Assembly (NCBI GenBank): GCA_963978905.1
Contig: OZ022257.1
Span: 14,279,664 to 14,343,663, forward strand
DNA: 64,000 bases
DNA from: Trichostrongylus colubriformis
Lineage: Eukaryota > Nematoda > Chromadorea > Rhabditida > Trichostrongylidae
Reading direction: 5' to 3'
The notes under the pieces are model-generated. The model saw only the letters and a program-made list of their open reading frames with translations, was not told where the DNA came from and did no database searches. A program made the translations under genes and the position numbers. The stretch's first letter is position 1. Every line of letters starts with the position of its first letter. Shown piece by piece: positions 44,787-56,194 of the stretch.

Positions 44787-45140
44787 CTAGCAAACCAAAT
44801 ACGACCACCCCCCCCCCCCCCCCGTTGAGGATTCCTCAACGGAGACTTGACCCTCTGTAGGGGGTGAAAAAGGTAACGATCGGCGATATATTGGGCATTT
44901 TCTCTTAGGCTTATTATATGCACCGGTTCCACGTGTATTAGCGTATTCCTTGACCACGTCGCAGATGAATGCAGGGGAGATTCGAGGTATGCCAGAAATA
45001 GCATAGTGCAGAGGTGGTCGTGGCAGTCCGCATTGGGTTGGACCATGGATGCGATCCCGTGAAACACTACTCATGCCCTTCATGAGGGTTTCTTTTTTAT
45101 GTCTGGAACACACCCTAAAAAGTGCTGTCATCTACAATAA
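44787..45140 (-). repeat. Unclassified repeat R9 with a long minus-strand frame
   Basis: The minus-strand frame (115 codons) reads for example GIPRISPAFICDVVKEYANT. The same DNA occurs inverted at about 49215-49410, where the frame is broken. It may be an old transposon or gene fragment; no family is recognised. Confidence 0.45.
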
Positions 45141-46299
45141 TCGGTATTTTCGTTTTCCGCTTACTTCACTATCCATATCTTCCAGATCGCGGAAAACTTC
45201 GTGATCCAGCTTCTTTATAGCAAGCTCCCACAGTGCGCGAATCAAAGCTTATTGTGCAAAACGATTATAATATTCGCGCTCAGAAGGTCGAATTACCCCT
45301 CTGTGCAAATTCTCGGCTAAATCGAGATTTTGACCCAACATGGGAAAATTAGGGGTGGCCACGGGGTAAGGAATAATTTTTTTTGAAATTTTCTATAAAA
45401 AAGCCATCAACCATGCAAACGCAAACCAAACATAGCTATCACAGATGCTCATAATACTAAATGTACGTAAAAACCGCCAATTAGCGACTTTTGCCAAGCG
45501 ACTTTGTCACAAACGATTGTATTGTAATTAACTGTTTTTCAAACTGGACATTTCATGACAATTCCATCTTCATTCCGACTTTAGATTGGCTATCTAGAGG
45601 AGGAGACAGTTCATTCCGTCGCATATCTTAAGGCCCCAATGGTGCACTAAACCCTTATCTGGGGTATGAATCATGCTGCTGTCTAGACAGTTTTTAACAT
45701 TTAACACAATTCAAAGACAATTTGAGATTCTAAGGGATAGAATTTGAAGGGGTGGGCATTAAGACACACCAACAGAGTCACCGCGCCATAGGAACTTAGT
45801 CTACGCGCGCGCCAGTTGCCTGGCTTGTTCCGTAGCGAACTGACCGCGCGCTAAAGAGTGCGATGATCCAATGATAAGAGCAAAAGGCAACGGTCATATG
45901 GTCAAGGACGCGAAGTAGCATAAAATCGACATCCGACGCGAAAATTTCGAAAAACCTCCTGCCGGACTTGTTCAAATTTTGCTTTGCAATAACAGGGAGA
46001 AGATTTATGAAACAACCATGGAATTTCAGTGGACGATTCCTTCAGTCGTAAGTCGGTTGCGAGTGGTGGGAGTGGCCACCTCCACACAGCCCTACCTGAC
46101 CTAGTTGGATCGAACGAGTACAACGTTGAGATTTTACAGAAAACTGCTGAGCGCATTATTTCTCGCGATGGTTAATCGGGTTGCTACACTTTCCGCAGTT
46201 GACACTTTTGCTTTCTGGCACGTTCAACGTCTGCCTGATTGTGAATCAAAGAGGTCGGATTATCCTGATTACAGGTGTCAGAGAGTCATCTTTTGGCTG

Positions 46300-46316
46300 T
46301 TATCAGCTCAGATAAG
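46300..46316 (+). promoter_or_regulatory. Inverted GATA pair upstream of saposin-like copy 1
   Basis: The sequence TTATCAGCTCAGATAAG contains two head-to-head GATA sites, 165-181 bp before the ATG. GATAA sites are the targets of intestinal GATA factors (ELT-2 type) in nematodes. Equivalent sites occur at matching distance in copies 2 and 3. A TATA-like TACTTAAAAGC follows near 46436. Confidence 0.5.
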
Positions 46317-46480
46317 TGATCACTCAAGCCAAATTCATCCTATGAGGTCCCACGAACAATAGAGTGATATCAGAGGTTTTAGCGGAGGATGAGACTACGA
46401 CCGACAGACGCCACTATTCGCACTTTTTATCGTTCTACTTAAAAGCACGCAAAACTGTTTGAGTAATACAGTGTACTGAA

Positions 46481-48141
46481 ATGGCTGCGTTGCGTGCTCT
46501 CGTCATATTCTCCCTCGCTGCCCTTGTTTCCGTCAAGGTAGGTGTTGTGGAACCTTTCGTACCGCCACGAAAGGTACAACGACTATTCAGGCGATGCCCA
46601 CCGTCGACGACGAGATGTGTAGTGAATGTAGAAGGGTCATGGGCGATGTTAAGCAAAATTTGAACGCACTCACAGGAGAAGCTTCAGAACTTCTTAAAAG
46701 ATTTGTCAAGGTTGGTACTTTGTACATCTTTATTTGAGTATTGCATGAACCGATGCGAAACCTCTTCCCAGTTTTCATTCAATAAAACTCCATCGGTCGG
46801 AAAATCATAATCATAGAAAACTTCCGATTTTCAGAGAAAGTTTCCATGGTAATAATCCACTGACCACTGCTAAGACAAAGTCAAATCACTACCTTCACAT
46901 GAGAAGGGTTATTTTGGCCAGTTGTAGAAAATGAAAGTCGAGGCGTAAAGCAGTGCAACAGTGGCGAAAGAACTGCAAGAAACTGCTAAAAACTCGAAGA
47001 ACAGGGTTCCTTTCTTACACTTTCCTTTACGGCCTCTCTGCCTCACTAACCGCTGAGAGATAGACACAGACGGTGAGGAGCTATGCTAGCCGGCCACTAA
47101 CATTGCCCCACCCCCGCACCGACTCAGTCAGTGAAGCGCGGTAAGATCGCGATAAGGACCCTAAACGGGCGCTTCGTGGCGAGAGTTTTGCCATCTCTTT
47201 CATACTGGCCTTTTCATTTTCAGTTAACATCGTCTACAATTTCGCTTCCTTTCACTTGGCTCCATAAGGTACATTATTTGACCCCCTGCGTTTGGACTAA
47301 ATAGTCTTCATGTCGGGCTCCGGCACTGCGACGTGAAAACCGGTCGACTGCATTGGCACGGCCTCCTTCGGAAAACTTTGGCAGTACTTAACGACACTCC
47401 ACCTCAAAACAGATGCTGACGCTTGTCTCGTCGTATCTCAGACCCTGGCATTGCGTGGGCAGACAGATTCCAAAAATCACATTAACTCGAAGAAATTTGA
47501 GCTTTATAATTCGAACATAGTCACCTCCATTTATTCACTTCGAACCACATAAAGTTTCACGCAAAGAAAAAACCAAGGCGGCAGAAACACCTCGTCGAAG
47601 TTTTGTTCACGCGGGTAAAGTAACCCTTGTCGTGGGTGAGCCAAGATCGGAAACCTCAAAATAATTGAAGAAAGCCGCCGTTTTCTTCCACAGCTCTAGC
47701 GGTAAGCCCACCTTACCCATGTGGGCAGAACTTCGAAGGGATGTACTTCTGAAGAATTTTGATTTATTCGCGTGGCTCTGCATGTGGCCCGAAGTAAACG
47801 ATTACAGTGACTGGTATAGAAGTGAGGAAACTCAACTTTCATGTACGATTCCTTCAAGAAAGATATTGTTCGTACTGCTTCATATAACGACAACTGCACG
47901 ATGTCCAGTAGAACTAAAATTCACATCCATTCGCATCATTTGCTGACTCTCACTACAGTTATTTCAGGTTGCCTGTGAACAGTACGTGAGGCTACCAGCA
48001 TTGGCAAAAGTGTGTGTAAACTTTGAAGAGAGTGCCCTGCATGCCCTCCTCAACTGGATTCAAGAGAGAGGCATAGTGAATCCGGACGTCGACTGTCAGT
48101 ACTTACAGTTATGCCCGAGTTCAATATGGGATATTCCTTAA
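46481..48141 (+). CDS. Secreted saposin B-type protein, copy 1 (3 exons, 116 aa)
   Basis: Exons are 46481-46537, 46591-46710 and 47968-48141. Exon 1 encodes only a signal peptide (MAALRALVIFSLAALVSVK) and intron 1 is 53 bp. The mature part is one SapB domain with cysteines at residues 29, 32, 62, 75, 102 and 108 (C-x2-C-x29-C-x12-C-x26-C-x5-C). The family pairing would be 29-108, 32-102 and 62-75. SapB proteins bind or disturb lipid membranes. Nematode members (SPP/caenopore, hookworm SLP) are intestinal, with antimicrobial or digestive roles. The protein ends IWDIP after the sixth Cys because of an indel relative to copy 3. A polyadenylation signal AATAAA lies at 48177-48182. The family call is from cysteine spacing and length; the exact role is inferred. 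Confidence 0.88.
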
Positions 48142-48176
48142 AGTGCTCGTGCCTGCTCCTCCATAGCTCAGTTATC

Positions 48177-48182
48177 AATAAA
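48177..48182 (+). terminator. Polyadenylation signal, saposin-like copy 1
   Basis: AATAAA lies 36 bp after the stop, in the context ATCAATAAATTTCC, which is repeated after copy 2. Confidence 0.65.
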
Positions 48183-49214
48183 TTTCCAAGCATTTATTTG
48201 TGAATGAATACTCTATCGGTGTGGAATTTAGAAACAACAGAAAACACGCACTGAACTTTGTTGCATTTCCTTTCAAATTCTACTGTAAAAACCGGCCAAT
48301 CGCAATTATTCTGAGGTCATCAAAATGAAAAAAGCTTCTATTGAGCAAGAAACTGTTTGTAATGCTCGAACAGATAGGAGTAGGATCAAACGTTGCATCA
48401 GGAAAATTTCTGATATAAAACTCCCAAACTCCATCCATTCGATCCCTCCCCACCTACAGGAGGGAGATCCCGGTACTTCCCGATCCCCTCTTCCCTCCAT
48501 TGGGCTCTCCCTCCGTCGACGCACTGACAAGGGGAGGATACCAGGTCGTAGTGGCCATTTGCAATTACACACTTGTTGCAGGACGCGCTTTCGGTTACTC
48601 ATTGCAAATCTTTATTCAATATCTGCCAAACGATTCTCTGACAATGAGTGGAGTCATGGAGGTTTTTCTGAATAAGTAGTACTACCACATGGTACGTTCG
48701 GAAGCCCATAGCGCTTGAGCCAGATATTTCGAGCAAAACTAGTGCGATTTTCGTGTTCACTCCACATCAACACGGGAACACATTACTCCACAAGCTTTCA
48801 GCCAATTCGAGAATTCGAGCAAGTTACGGAAGAATTCATGGGTAGCGGCAACACATTAAACAGGGGGAAGTGGTCGAGCCCTGCCTAGCAAATGTCCTTA
48901 TTTGGCGGACTTAGTACGTACGTTTGGTTTTGTGAGCATTTGTGATAGTAACGTTTGGTTTGTCATGGTTGATGGCTTTCTATAGAAAATTTCAAAAAAT
49001 TATTACCTACTCCGTGGCCACCCCTAATTTTTCCAAGTTGGGTGAAAAACTCGATTTGGGTGAAAATTTGCACGGAGAGGTAATTCGACCCCTTGAGCGT
49101 GAACATCATGATTTCGCGCAAAAAACCCTATTTCGTGCGCTGCGGTAGTCTTCTCATTTCAAGAAGCCAGATCACGAAGTTTTCTGCGATCTTGAAAAAA
49201 AGGATGGTGAAGTA

Positions 49215-49410
49215 AGCGGAAAAGAATATGTTATTGTACATGACCACACTTTTGGGGATGTTTTAGATATAAAAGAGAAACCCTTACCCTCCCACCCCAT
49301 GCGAGCCCCCAGGACTACCTCTGTGCTACGCTACATCTGACATGCGCCGAACCCACCCTATATTCATCTGCGACGCGGTCAAAAAATACGCTTATACATG
49401 TGAAACCGGT
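49215..49410 (+). repeat. Unclassified repeat R9, inverted broken copy
   Basis: ATTCATCTGCGACGCGGTCA and neighbouring blocks match 44787-45140 in inverse orientation. An adjacent AGGGGTGGCCA-type block (about 49000-49110) also matches 45300-45370 and 60755-60830. Confidence 0.5.
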
Positions 49411-50159
49411 GCATTCAGAATAACCTCCATAACTACACTCAGAGAATAGTCTGGCAGATTTTGAATGCATTCGGTATCAGCGTCCGAAAGCGAGTCGAGT
49501 GGTGTGTGTCTTACTGCAAACGGCCACTACCTGGCATCCTTCCCTTGTGAGGCTATCGGTGCGAGCTGTCTGTCTCTCCATCCATACCAGGGTAGACTCG
49601 CGTCAAAAAAGGTTGTCATTCGATAACTATACCACTGCCGCCTTGCACAAAGTAGAATAATTGATCTCATTTTTTGGAAATTGACCAAGGGGCCCAAAAA
49701 CTCCTCAAAAGTGCATGGGTTCTGCTCAAATATGCGCTGGTGTCGAGCATTCGTTAAGGAAAATTTTCAAAAAATAACGACTTTCCTCCCACCCCAAGTG
49801 CGAGCTCTTATCTTTCAACCAAATGCGATTTCCTTCGAGAAATTCTCAAGAATTGAACACTTTTTCTTCAAGGTATCACCTCATCTGTCAAAAAAGATTG
49901 TCTATTCTAAGAAAAAGGTATCAACCGTGACAAATGCACACTAAACATAACTATCACAGATGCTCATGAGAATAAGTGCATGTAAAAACCGCCAAATAAC
50001 GAGATAGTACAATTTATTCAAAAAAAAACCTCCGTAACTCCACTCAAAGGATAGTTTGGCAGATGTTGAATAGAGCTTTTCAATTAGTGTCCAAAAGTGC
50101 GTCCTACGATATCATACTCTATATATAAACCAGGAGTTCGGTGTGTTAGTAATGACGTT

Positions 50160-51445
50160 TCTGTCAGTCCGCTCGATTCTCGGTTTTAACGAAATTCGGC
50201 ACGATATTGAGATAGGCGAGTGTACTTCAGATGACATCTCTCGAGTACTCTGTGAGTCACCTGCAAGGACTTCGCCGTGGCTGACGTATCAGGCCATGTC
50301 TCGGCAGCGTAACACAGAGCAGGAAGGACTGCTGAGTCGAATAGACGAGCGTGTAGGTCAGGATTCTTTAGCTGGTCGGTGGCCTCTTTATTAGACCATT
50401 AGGCTGACCATGCAGCTCTCCTTCTTCTGTCGAGCTCTTCCTTAATGTCGTTCTCCATGTTCATGGAACGCCCCAGACAGACGTACGACTTCGTTTCGGC
50501 GATGGGGGAGCCGTCGATTTCGACCGCCAGGCATTCTTCATGAGCTGTGTCTTCATCCGACTGATCTGCAGTCCGATCTTACTCCCTTCTGCTCTCGGAG
50601 CATCATCTCTGCTTCATTCGTACCACGTAAAAAGACGTCGTTTGCAAAGCAAAGGTTCGAGAGAAGTTTTCCGTCGGTACATACGCCTTTGTCCGAGTCG
50701 AGCGACTTCATCACCCGCTGCGGCGCAGCAGTGAACAGCTTCGACGAGATAGTGTCGCCTTGTCTGACGCCCTTCCCGATGGAGATGTTGATTGAGCAAT
50801 GTAGAGCTGTATTGTCGTAGTACAGCTATGGTAGCAGTCAGCTGGTGTTCGAATATAAGACGCATCTCTTTGGTCGACCAACGCAGACAGGATTCGTTTC
50901 GACGCTGTCGAAGGCTTTTTCGTGATCGACGCAGGTTAGGAGGAGGAAAAGATGGTATTTCATGCAGACTTCAATGATCATCGCAACGGTTTGAGTGTGC
51001 TTCATGCAGCTGAATCCGTGACGAGATCCAGCTTTTTCATATGGCTCGGCCAATGGGCGAATGGGCGCGATATTAGCGTCAGAATGATCTTCGTGAAAAG
51101 CTTGTAGAGCACGCTTAGCAAGCTAACCGTCAGTAGTTGCGAAAATCATCCCTGTCACCTTTCTGCAAGACGACAGCCCGCGAACCCTTCCACTGATCTG
51201 GGATCTGTTCCTTCTGAAGGTAGGACATCATATGTGCCGCGAATAGTGAGTGCAGAACGTGGTTCCTTGCTTGGAGAAGATCGGTAGAGATCTTGTCTGA
51301 CCCTGGAGCCGTCCCGCTCTTCATACTCCTAAGTGCGACTCGCACTTCAGACGGATGAGTCCTTAGTGGTGTTTCACCAGCGGGGATGTCTGAATCTGGG
51401 TAGTATGCAACGGAACGGATTGGTATAGAACTAATCAGCACAGGG
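50160..51445 (-). mobile_element. RTE-type non-LTR retrotransposon remnant (reverse transcriptase)
   Basis: On the minus strand several frames give reverse transcriptase motifs in order: GTAPGSDKISTDLL and DFRNY near 51130-51340, then GFSCMKHTQTVAMIIEVC and VDHEKAFDSVE near 50880-51030, then GVRQGDTISSKLF near 50740, and the C-terminal LPALCYAAETWPDTSAT near 50290. This is the order of RTE-clade elements common in nematodes. Frameshifts and stops break it, and the 5' endonuclease part is absent. Confidence 0.85.
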
Positions 51446-51755
51446 GAAGAAAATTTGAAATGCCCTCTTTCTGCAGCACCTGTTCAAATTTTGCTCTGCT
51501 TACCGTGAGTGGGTTGCGCGCTGGCGGGAGTGGCCACCCCCACATAGTCTTACCTGACTTAGTTGGATCGAACATGGACAACGTTGAGATTTTACAGAAA
51601 ATTACTAAGCGTATTATTTTTCGCGATGATTAATCGTGTTGCCACATTTTCCGCCATAGACAGTTTCGCTTTCTGGCACAATGAACACTTCCATGATTGT
51701 GAATCAGAGAGGTGATTATTCTGATTACAGATGTCAGAAAGTTAGCTTATAGCTG

Positions 51756-51772
51756 TTATCAACTCAGATAAG
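51756..51772 (+). promoter_or_regulatory. Inverted GATA pair upstream of saposin-like copy 2
   Basis: TTATCAACTCAGATAAG keeps both GATA cores, with one change in the spacer against copy 1. It lies 156-172 bp before the ATG. Confidence 0.5.
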
Positions 51773-51927
51773 CGATCACTCGAGCCGAATTCCATTCGAT
51801 GAGCTCCCATAAACAACAGGATAATATCATAGGCTACAGCGGAAGATGAGACCACCTCCAACAGATCCCCTTCTTATCGCTCTACTTAAAAGCACGCAAA
51901 ACAGTCAAAGCAATACAGTGTGGTGAA

Positions 51928-53465
51928 ATGGCTGCGCTGCGTGCTCTCATCATAGTCTCCCTCGCTGCCCTTGTTTCCATTAAGGTAGGTGTTGTGGAGC
52001 TTTTCGTACTACCACGAAAAATACAGCGACTATTCAGGCGGCGCCCACCAGCGATGATGATATGTGCAGGGACTGTATAAAGATTATGGGCGACATTAAG
52101 CAACATTTGAACGCACTCACGGGAGAAGCCTCAGTTCTTCTTAAAGGGTTTATCAAGGTTGGTACCTTGCATATTTTTATTTGAGTGTTGCATGAACCGA
52201 TGTCTTCAAAGAAACTCCATCGATCGGAAAATAATCATAGAAAACTTCCGATTTTTGGAGAAAGCTTTCATGGTGTTAGTCCACTGATCACTGCTAAGAC
52301 AAAGTCAAGTCACTGCCTCCTCCGAAGACACCAGAAGGGATGTTTTTGGCCAGTTGTAGAAAATGAAAATCGAGGCGTTAGGTGGTGCCACAGTAGTGAA
52401 GGAACTGCAAGAAAGTGCAAAAAAGTGTTAGAGAACCACCAACGCTGGTCCCTCGCACCAACTACGTCAGTAAAGCGCGGTAGGATCGCGATAATGACCC
52501 AGAACGGGCTTTTAACGAGAGTTTCGCCATCTCTTTAAAGCTAGCCTTTTCACTTACAGATAACGTCGTCTATGATTTCGCTTCCTTGCACTAGCTCCAC
52601 TTGGCCCTTCTTTGACCCCCTGCCTTTAGAATAGATAGTCTTCATGTCGGGGTCGGCACTGCGACGAGAAGATTGAACGATTGCCTCCTTCGGAAAAATT
52701 TGGTAGTACTTTACGATACCCTCTCCCTTGCCGATGCTGACGCTTGTCTCTTACCCCCCCCCCCCCTCCCCAAATGGCACTGAGTGGCCAGACAGATTCC
52801 AAATGTCACATTAACTATAGAAATCATCCACGGAGACTTGAGTCTTTATTATTTATAGTCACCTCTATTTGTCTTTCGAGAACCACATGAAGTTTCACGG
52901 GAAGAAAAAACAAATGCGGCAGAAACATCCATCGAAGTTTTGCTCACGCGGGTATTGCGACCCGACGCCGGTGAGCCGAGACCAGAAACATCAAAAGTGT
53001 TGAAGAACGCAGTCGTCGCCCCACATCTCTAGCGGCCCGCCCACGTTACCCGCGTGGGCACAACTTTAAAGGGACATATCTCTGAAGATTTCTGATTTAT
53101 TCGCGTGGAACTCTACATGTGGCCCGAAGTAAACAATTACAGTGACTGTATAGAAGTAAGAAAACTCAATTTTCATGTACGATTCTTTCAAGAAAGATTG
53201 CTCGTTGTGATTCGTACAATGACAGTTGTACTATGTCCAGCAGAGCTAAAATTTACATCCATTCGCATCATTTACTGACTCCCAATAATTTCAGAATGCC
53301 TGTCAACACTACGTGGCGTTACCAGTATTCAAAAACGCCTGCGTAAACATTGAACAGAATTTCCTGTTTGCACTCACCACCTGGATTCAAGAGAGAGGCG
53401 TAGTGAATCCGGACCTCGACTGTCAGTACCTACAGCTTTGTCCGCGTGCAATATGGAGTACTTAA
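51928..53465 (+). CDS. Secreted saposin B-type protein, copy 2 (3 exons, 115 aa)
   Basis: Exons are 51928-51984, 52038-52157 and 53295-53465, with the same phases and intron positions as copy 1. The signal peptide is MAALRALIIVSLAALVSIK. All six Cys are at the same positions (29, 32, 62, 75, 102, 108) and the signature NPDLDCQYLQLCP is kept. The protein ends RAIWST just after the last Cys. An AATAAA lies at 53513-53518. Substitutions against copy 1 are spread across the helices while the Cys and the NPD-DC block are fixed. A degraded RTE retrotransposon lies just upstream (50160-51445). Confidence 0.87.
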
Positions 53466-53512
53466 AATGCTCAAAGTACCTTATGTGCCTGCTCTTCCAT
53501 AGCTCAATTATC

Positions 53513-53518
53513 AATAAA
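53513..53518 (+). terminator. Polyadenylation signal, saposin-like copy 2
   Basis: AATAAA lies 48 bp after the stop in the same context as copy 1. Confidence 0.65.
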
Positions 53519-53848
53519 TTTCCAAGCATTTTCTGTAAATGAATATTCTATCGGGTGAAATTCTGAGACATCTGAAAACACGAGCTGAACTTCTTTGCAA
53601 TTCCTTTCAAATTCTATTGTAAAAACCGGCCAGTCGCAATGATTCTGGAGTCATGAAATAAGGGGGTCAAGTACTCCATGAGAAAAAAATTTCAGCCAGC
53701 AAATTTATCAATTTGAGCAAGGAAAAAATCATGGGTGGCGGCAACACATTAATTAGGGGGAAGTCATCGAGTCTTGCCTAGCAAATGTCCTTATTTGGCG
53801 GATTTTCATATATTTGGTTTTTTGAGCATTTGTGATATTTATGTATAC

Positions 53849-54310
53849 AGGGTGGGGCAAAATTACGGAAACTAAATTGATGCCACCCAAAACTTCATTT
53901 CAGCTTGTTTTCGCCAGAAAAAAACTGAACAAAAAGAAACAACATCTTTTTTCTCAGAACGATCTCCATTCACTTTGACACAGGCTCGAAGACGCTTTTT
54001 AAATGCCTTGACCTTGTCGAAGAGGTAGTCTTTGTCCAACTCATCCCATGCTTCCTCCTGCGCGAATTGAGGTCGAGGTTCCGAGCATGCCTTAGACTCG
54101 AGGACCTCCACACAGAAAAATCGAGTTGACTGAGATCCGGTGCACTTGGAGGCCATTCATCAAAGGCGATGAAATCTGGAAAATTCTCCTTGCACAACTC
54201 CTGGACAATCTTGGCCATGTGAGCAAGGCCACCGGACCTCAACCCACTCGATTTTTCTGTATTTAAGGTCCTGATGGGTGAAGGCGCCGTATTAGATGAG
54301 TCATTCATAG
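53849..54310 (-). mobile_element. Degraded Tc1/mariner-superfamily transposase, 3' half
   Basis: Minus-strand frames read FDEWPPSAPDLSQLDFSVW, then after a frameshift VLESKACSEP and KRLRACVKVNG, the C-terminal catalytic region of a Tc1/mariner-type transposase. The end at 53849 begins CAGGGTGGGGCAAAATTAC, a typical terminal repeat. The 5' half is missing. Confidence 0.75.
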
Positions 54311-54703
54311 CCAGGGATAGGGGTAATGCTGTTAAAGAGAACTTCTGACCGCATCACGCTAATGAAAGCTAGGGGTCTAAAGAGGCTACATGCGACGAAA
54401 TTTTCGATGAGAAAGAACGCCCTCGGTCTTTATAAGAACCGTCTTCTTCGACTGCTGCCACTTAATTTATCCCAGCCCGCCCCTTTTTTTACTCAACCGC
54501 CCATTTTGAAAATAAACAGCGGGGAGAGGGTCTTATTTCGCAGGTTCTCAACCGTTTCATTTCGTTTTTTCTTATTCGTACTATTCGTAGCACGTCAACC
54601 GTCATCTTTGGTGATCTTTCCATATGCGGCCCGAGTTACCCCTCATTGCCTTCAAACGATCTTACCAGGAATATACCGTCATCGCCTCAGAACCCAACTA
54701 ATA
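54290..54703. mobile_element. MITE family R2, copy 1 (414 bp)
   Basis: It runs from TATTAGATGAGT to ACCCAACTAATA. It is the same length as and homologous throughout to 58432-58845. It abuts the degraded transposase at 53849-54310. Confidence 0.75.
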
Positions 54704-56013
54704 TGGCACCCCTGTTCGCAACCAGTTGTCGCATAATGGACGCCTGGACGCGAATTTCTCGTTTTGATGGCCCTTCTCTGGCCCTAGTGGACGAATCGCC
54801 TCGTGTAACGGGCGCGGTAATATGAGGTGTATTGCAGCAGGAGCTGCTTAGACGCCGCGATCGCGACATTCATGATTGACGCGGTCGAGAATGAAAGCCG
54901 AGAACTGCACCTTGCGATACCGCAGTGGCTCCTCTTGCACCACACCCCATAGTACATACTGGTGAAAGGGACTGGGCGATACAATGCATGAAAATTATTT
55001 ATACTGCACTAAGATTATTTCATAGGCGAAAATCATATCTGTGGAATAATTCAGAGGAACAAAAAATCAATCTGATTTTCAATCATTACTGGGGATTTTT
55101 CGGAAAACTTTGTAACAAACAGTTGTTGTAACTTTTCAGCCAATTATTGTACTGTAACTAGCTGTTTTTCAAATTGGACATTCCATGTGAATTCCATCTT
55201 CATTGGAACTTTAGATTAGCTATCTAGAGGAGGAGACAGTTCATTTGTCGCATATCTTAATCCCTAATGGTGCACCAAAACCCTTATCTAGAGTATGAAT
55301 CATGCTGCTGTCTAGACAGATTTTACCAATTAACAGAGTTCCAAGGCAACTTGAGATTCTAAGAAATAGTATTTGAAAGGGTGGGCATAAAGACACACCA
55401 ATAGAGTCACCGCGCCACACGAGCTGGATCTACGCGCGCGCCAGTTTCCTGGATTGTTCCGTAGCGAATTGACCGCGCGCTAAAGGGCGCGACGGTCCAT
55501 GGTAAGAGCAAAAGGCAACGGTCATATGGTCAAGGACGGAGAGTAGGAAGCAAATCAACATCGTACGCGAAAACTTGAAAAACGTTCCTCCTGGCACACT
55601 TGATCAAATTTCGCTCGGAGGAAATTGAAGCGACGCTTTTCGATTTCTGCGTTGCGACAGAGAGAGTTTCTTCGTTGTTTCCGTGTTTCTGTTTATGAAC
55701 TGTGTCTATTGGAGTGGCCTTGAAAGGCATCATAACCATGGAATTTTCGTGGACGAATCCTTTAATCGTGAGTCAGTTGCGCAGTGGCGGAATGTGGCAA
55801 CCTCCACATAGCCTTAACAGATCTAGTTGGATCGAGTAAGGAAAACGTTGAGATTTTACAGAAAATTGCTGAGTGCATATTATCGCAGCGATTAATCGGG
55901 TTGCCACACCTTTCCGCTGGTTTTCTTTCTGGTACGATCAACGTCTGCCTGACTGTGAATCAGACAGAACGGATTATCCCAAGCACAAATGTCAGAAAGT
56001 CATCTTATGGCTG

Positions 56014-56037
56014 TTATCAGCTCAGATAAGTGATAAG
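56014..56037 (+). promoter_or_regulatory. Triple GATA site upstream of saposin-like copy 3
   Basis: The inverted pair TTATCAGCTCAGATAAG is followed directly by a third core, TGATAAG, at 56031-56037. The block lies 158-181 bp before the ATG. Confidence 0.5.
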
Positions 56038-56194
56038 TCAAGTCAAATTTCATTCGATTAGCTCTTACAAACAAAAGAATAATATCAGGGATTACTAGGA
56101 AAGATGAGAACAACCCAGACAGACGCCATATTTGTCCTTCTTATCGTTCTACTTAAAAGTACGCAGAACAGCTGAAGTAATACACTGTGGTGAA

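Larger units (their letters stand above)
41695..45539. other. Intergenic region between mpz-1 and the saposin array
   Basis: It begins with the mpz-1 3' UTR, whose poly(A) signal I could not place. A 145-codon frame at 41899-42333 has a hydrophobic stretch but no homology cue. Then come the ~120-bp tandem repeat (42345-42890), a short ~53-bp duplication near 43633-43737, and repeat R9. Long C runs occur at about 43470 and 44804. Confidence 0.55.
48183..51459. other. Intergenic region between saposin-like copies 1 and 2
   Basis: It holds the shared 3' flank (to about 48500), AGGGGTGGCCA and R9 repeats, and the RTE remnant. No intact gene is seen. Confidence 0.55.

Noticed and set aside
15284..44822. 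Long C or G homopolymers (for example near 15284, 33480 and 44804)
   Set aside because: They have no supported function and may be partly sequencing error; they do not fall in exons.
53872..54308. Intact transposase gene
   Set aside because: The motifs are split between two frames and the N-terminal half is missing.
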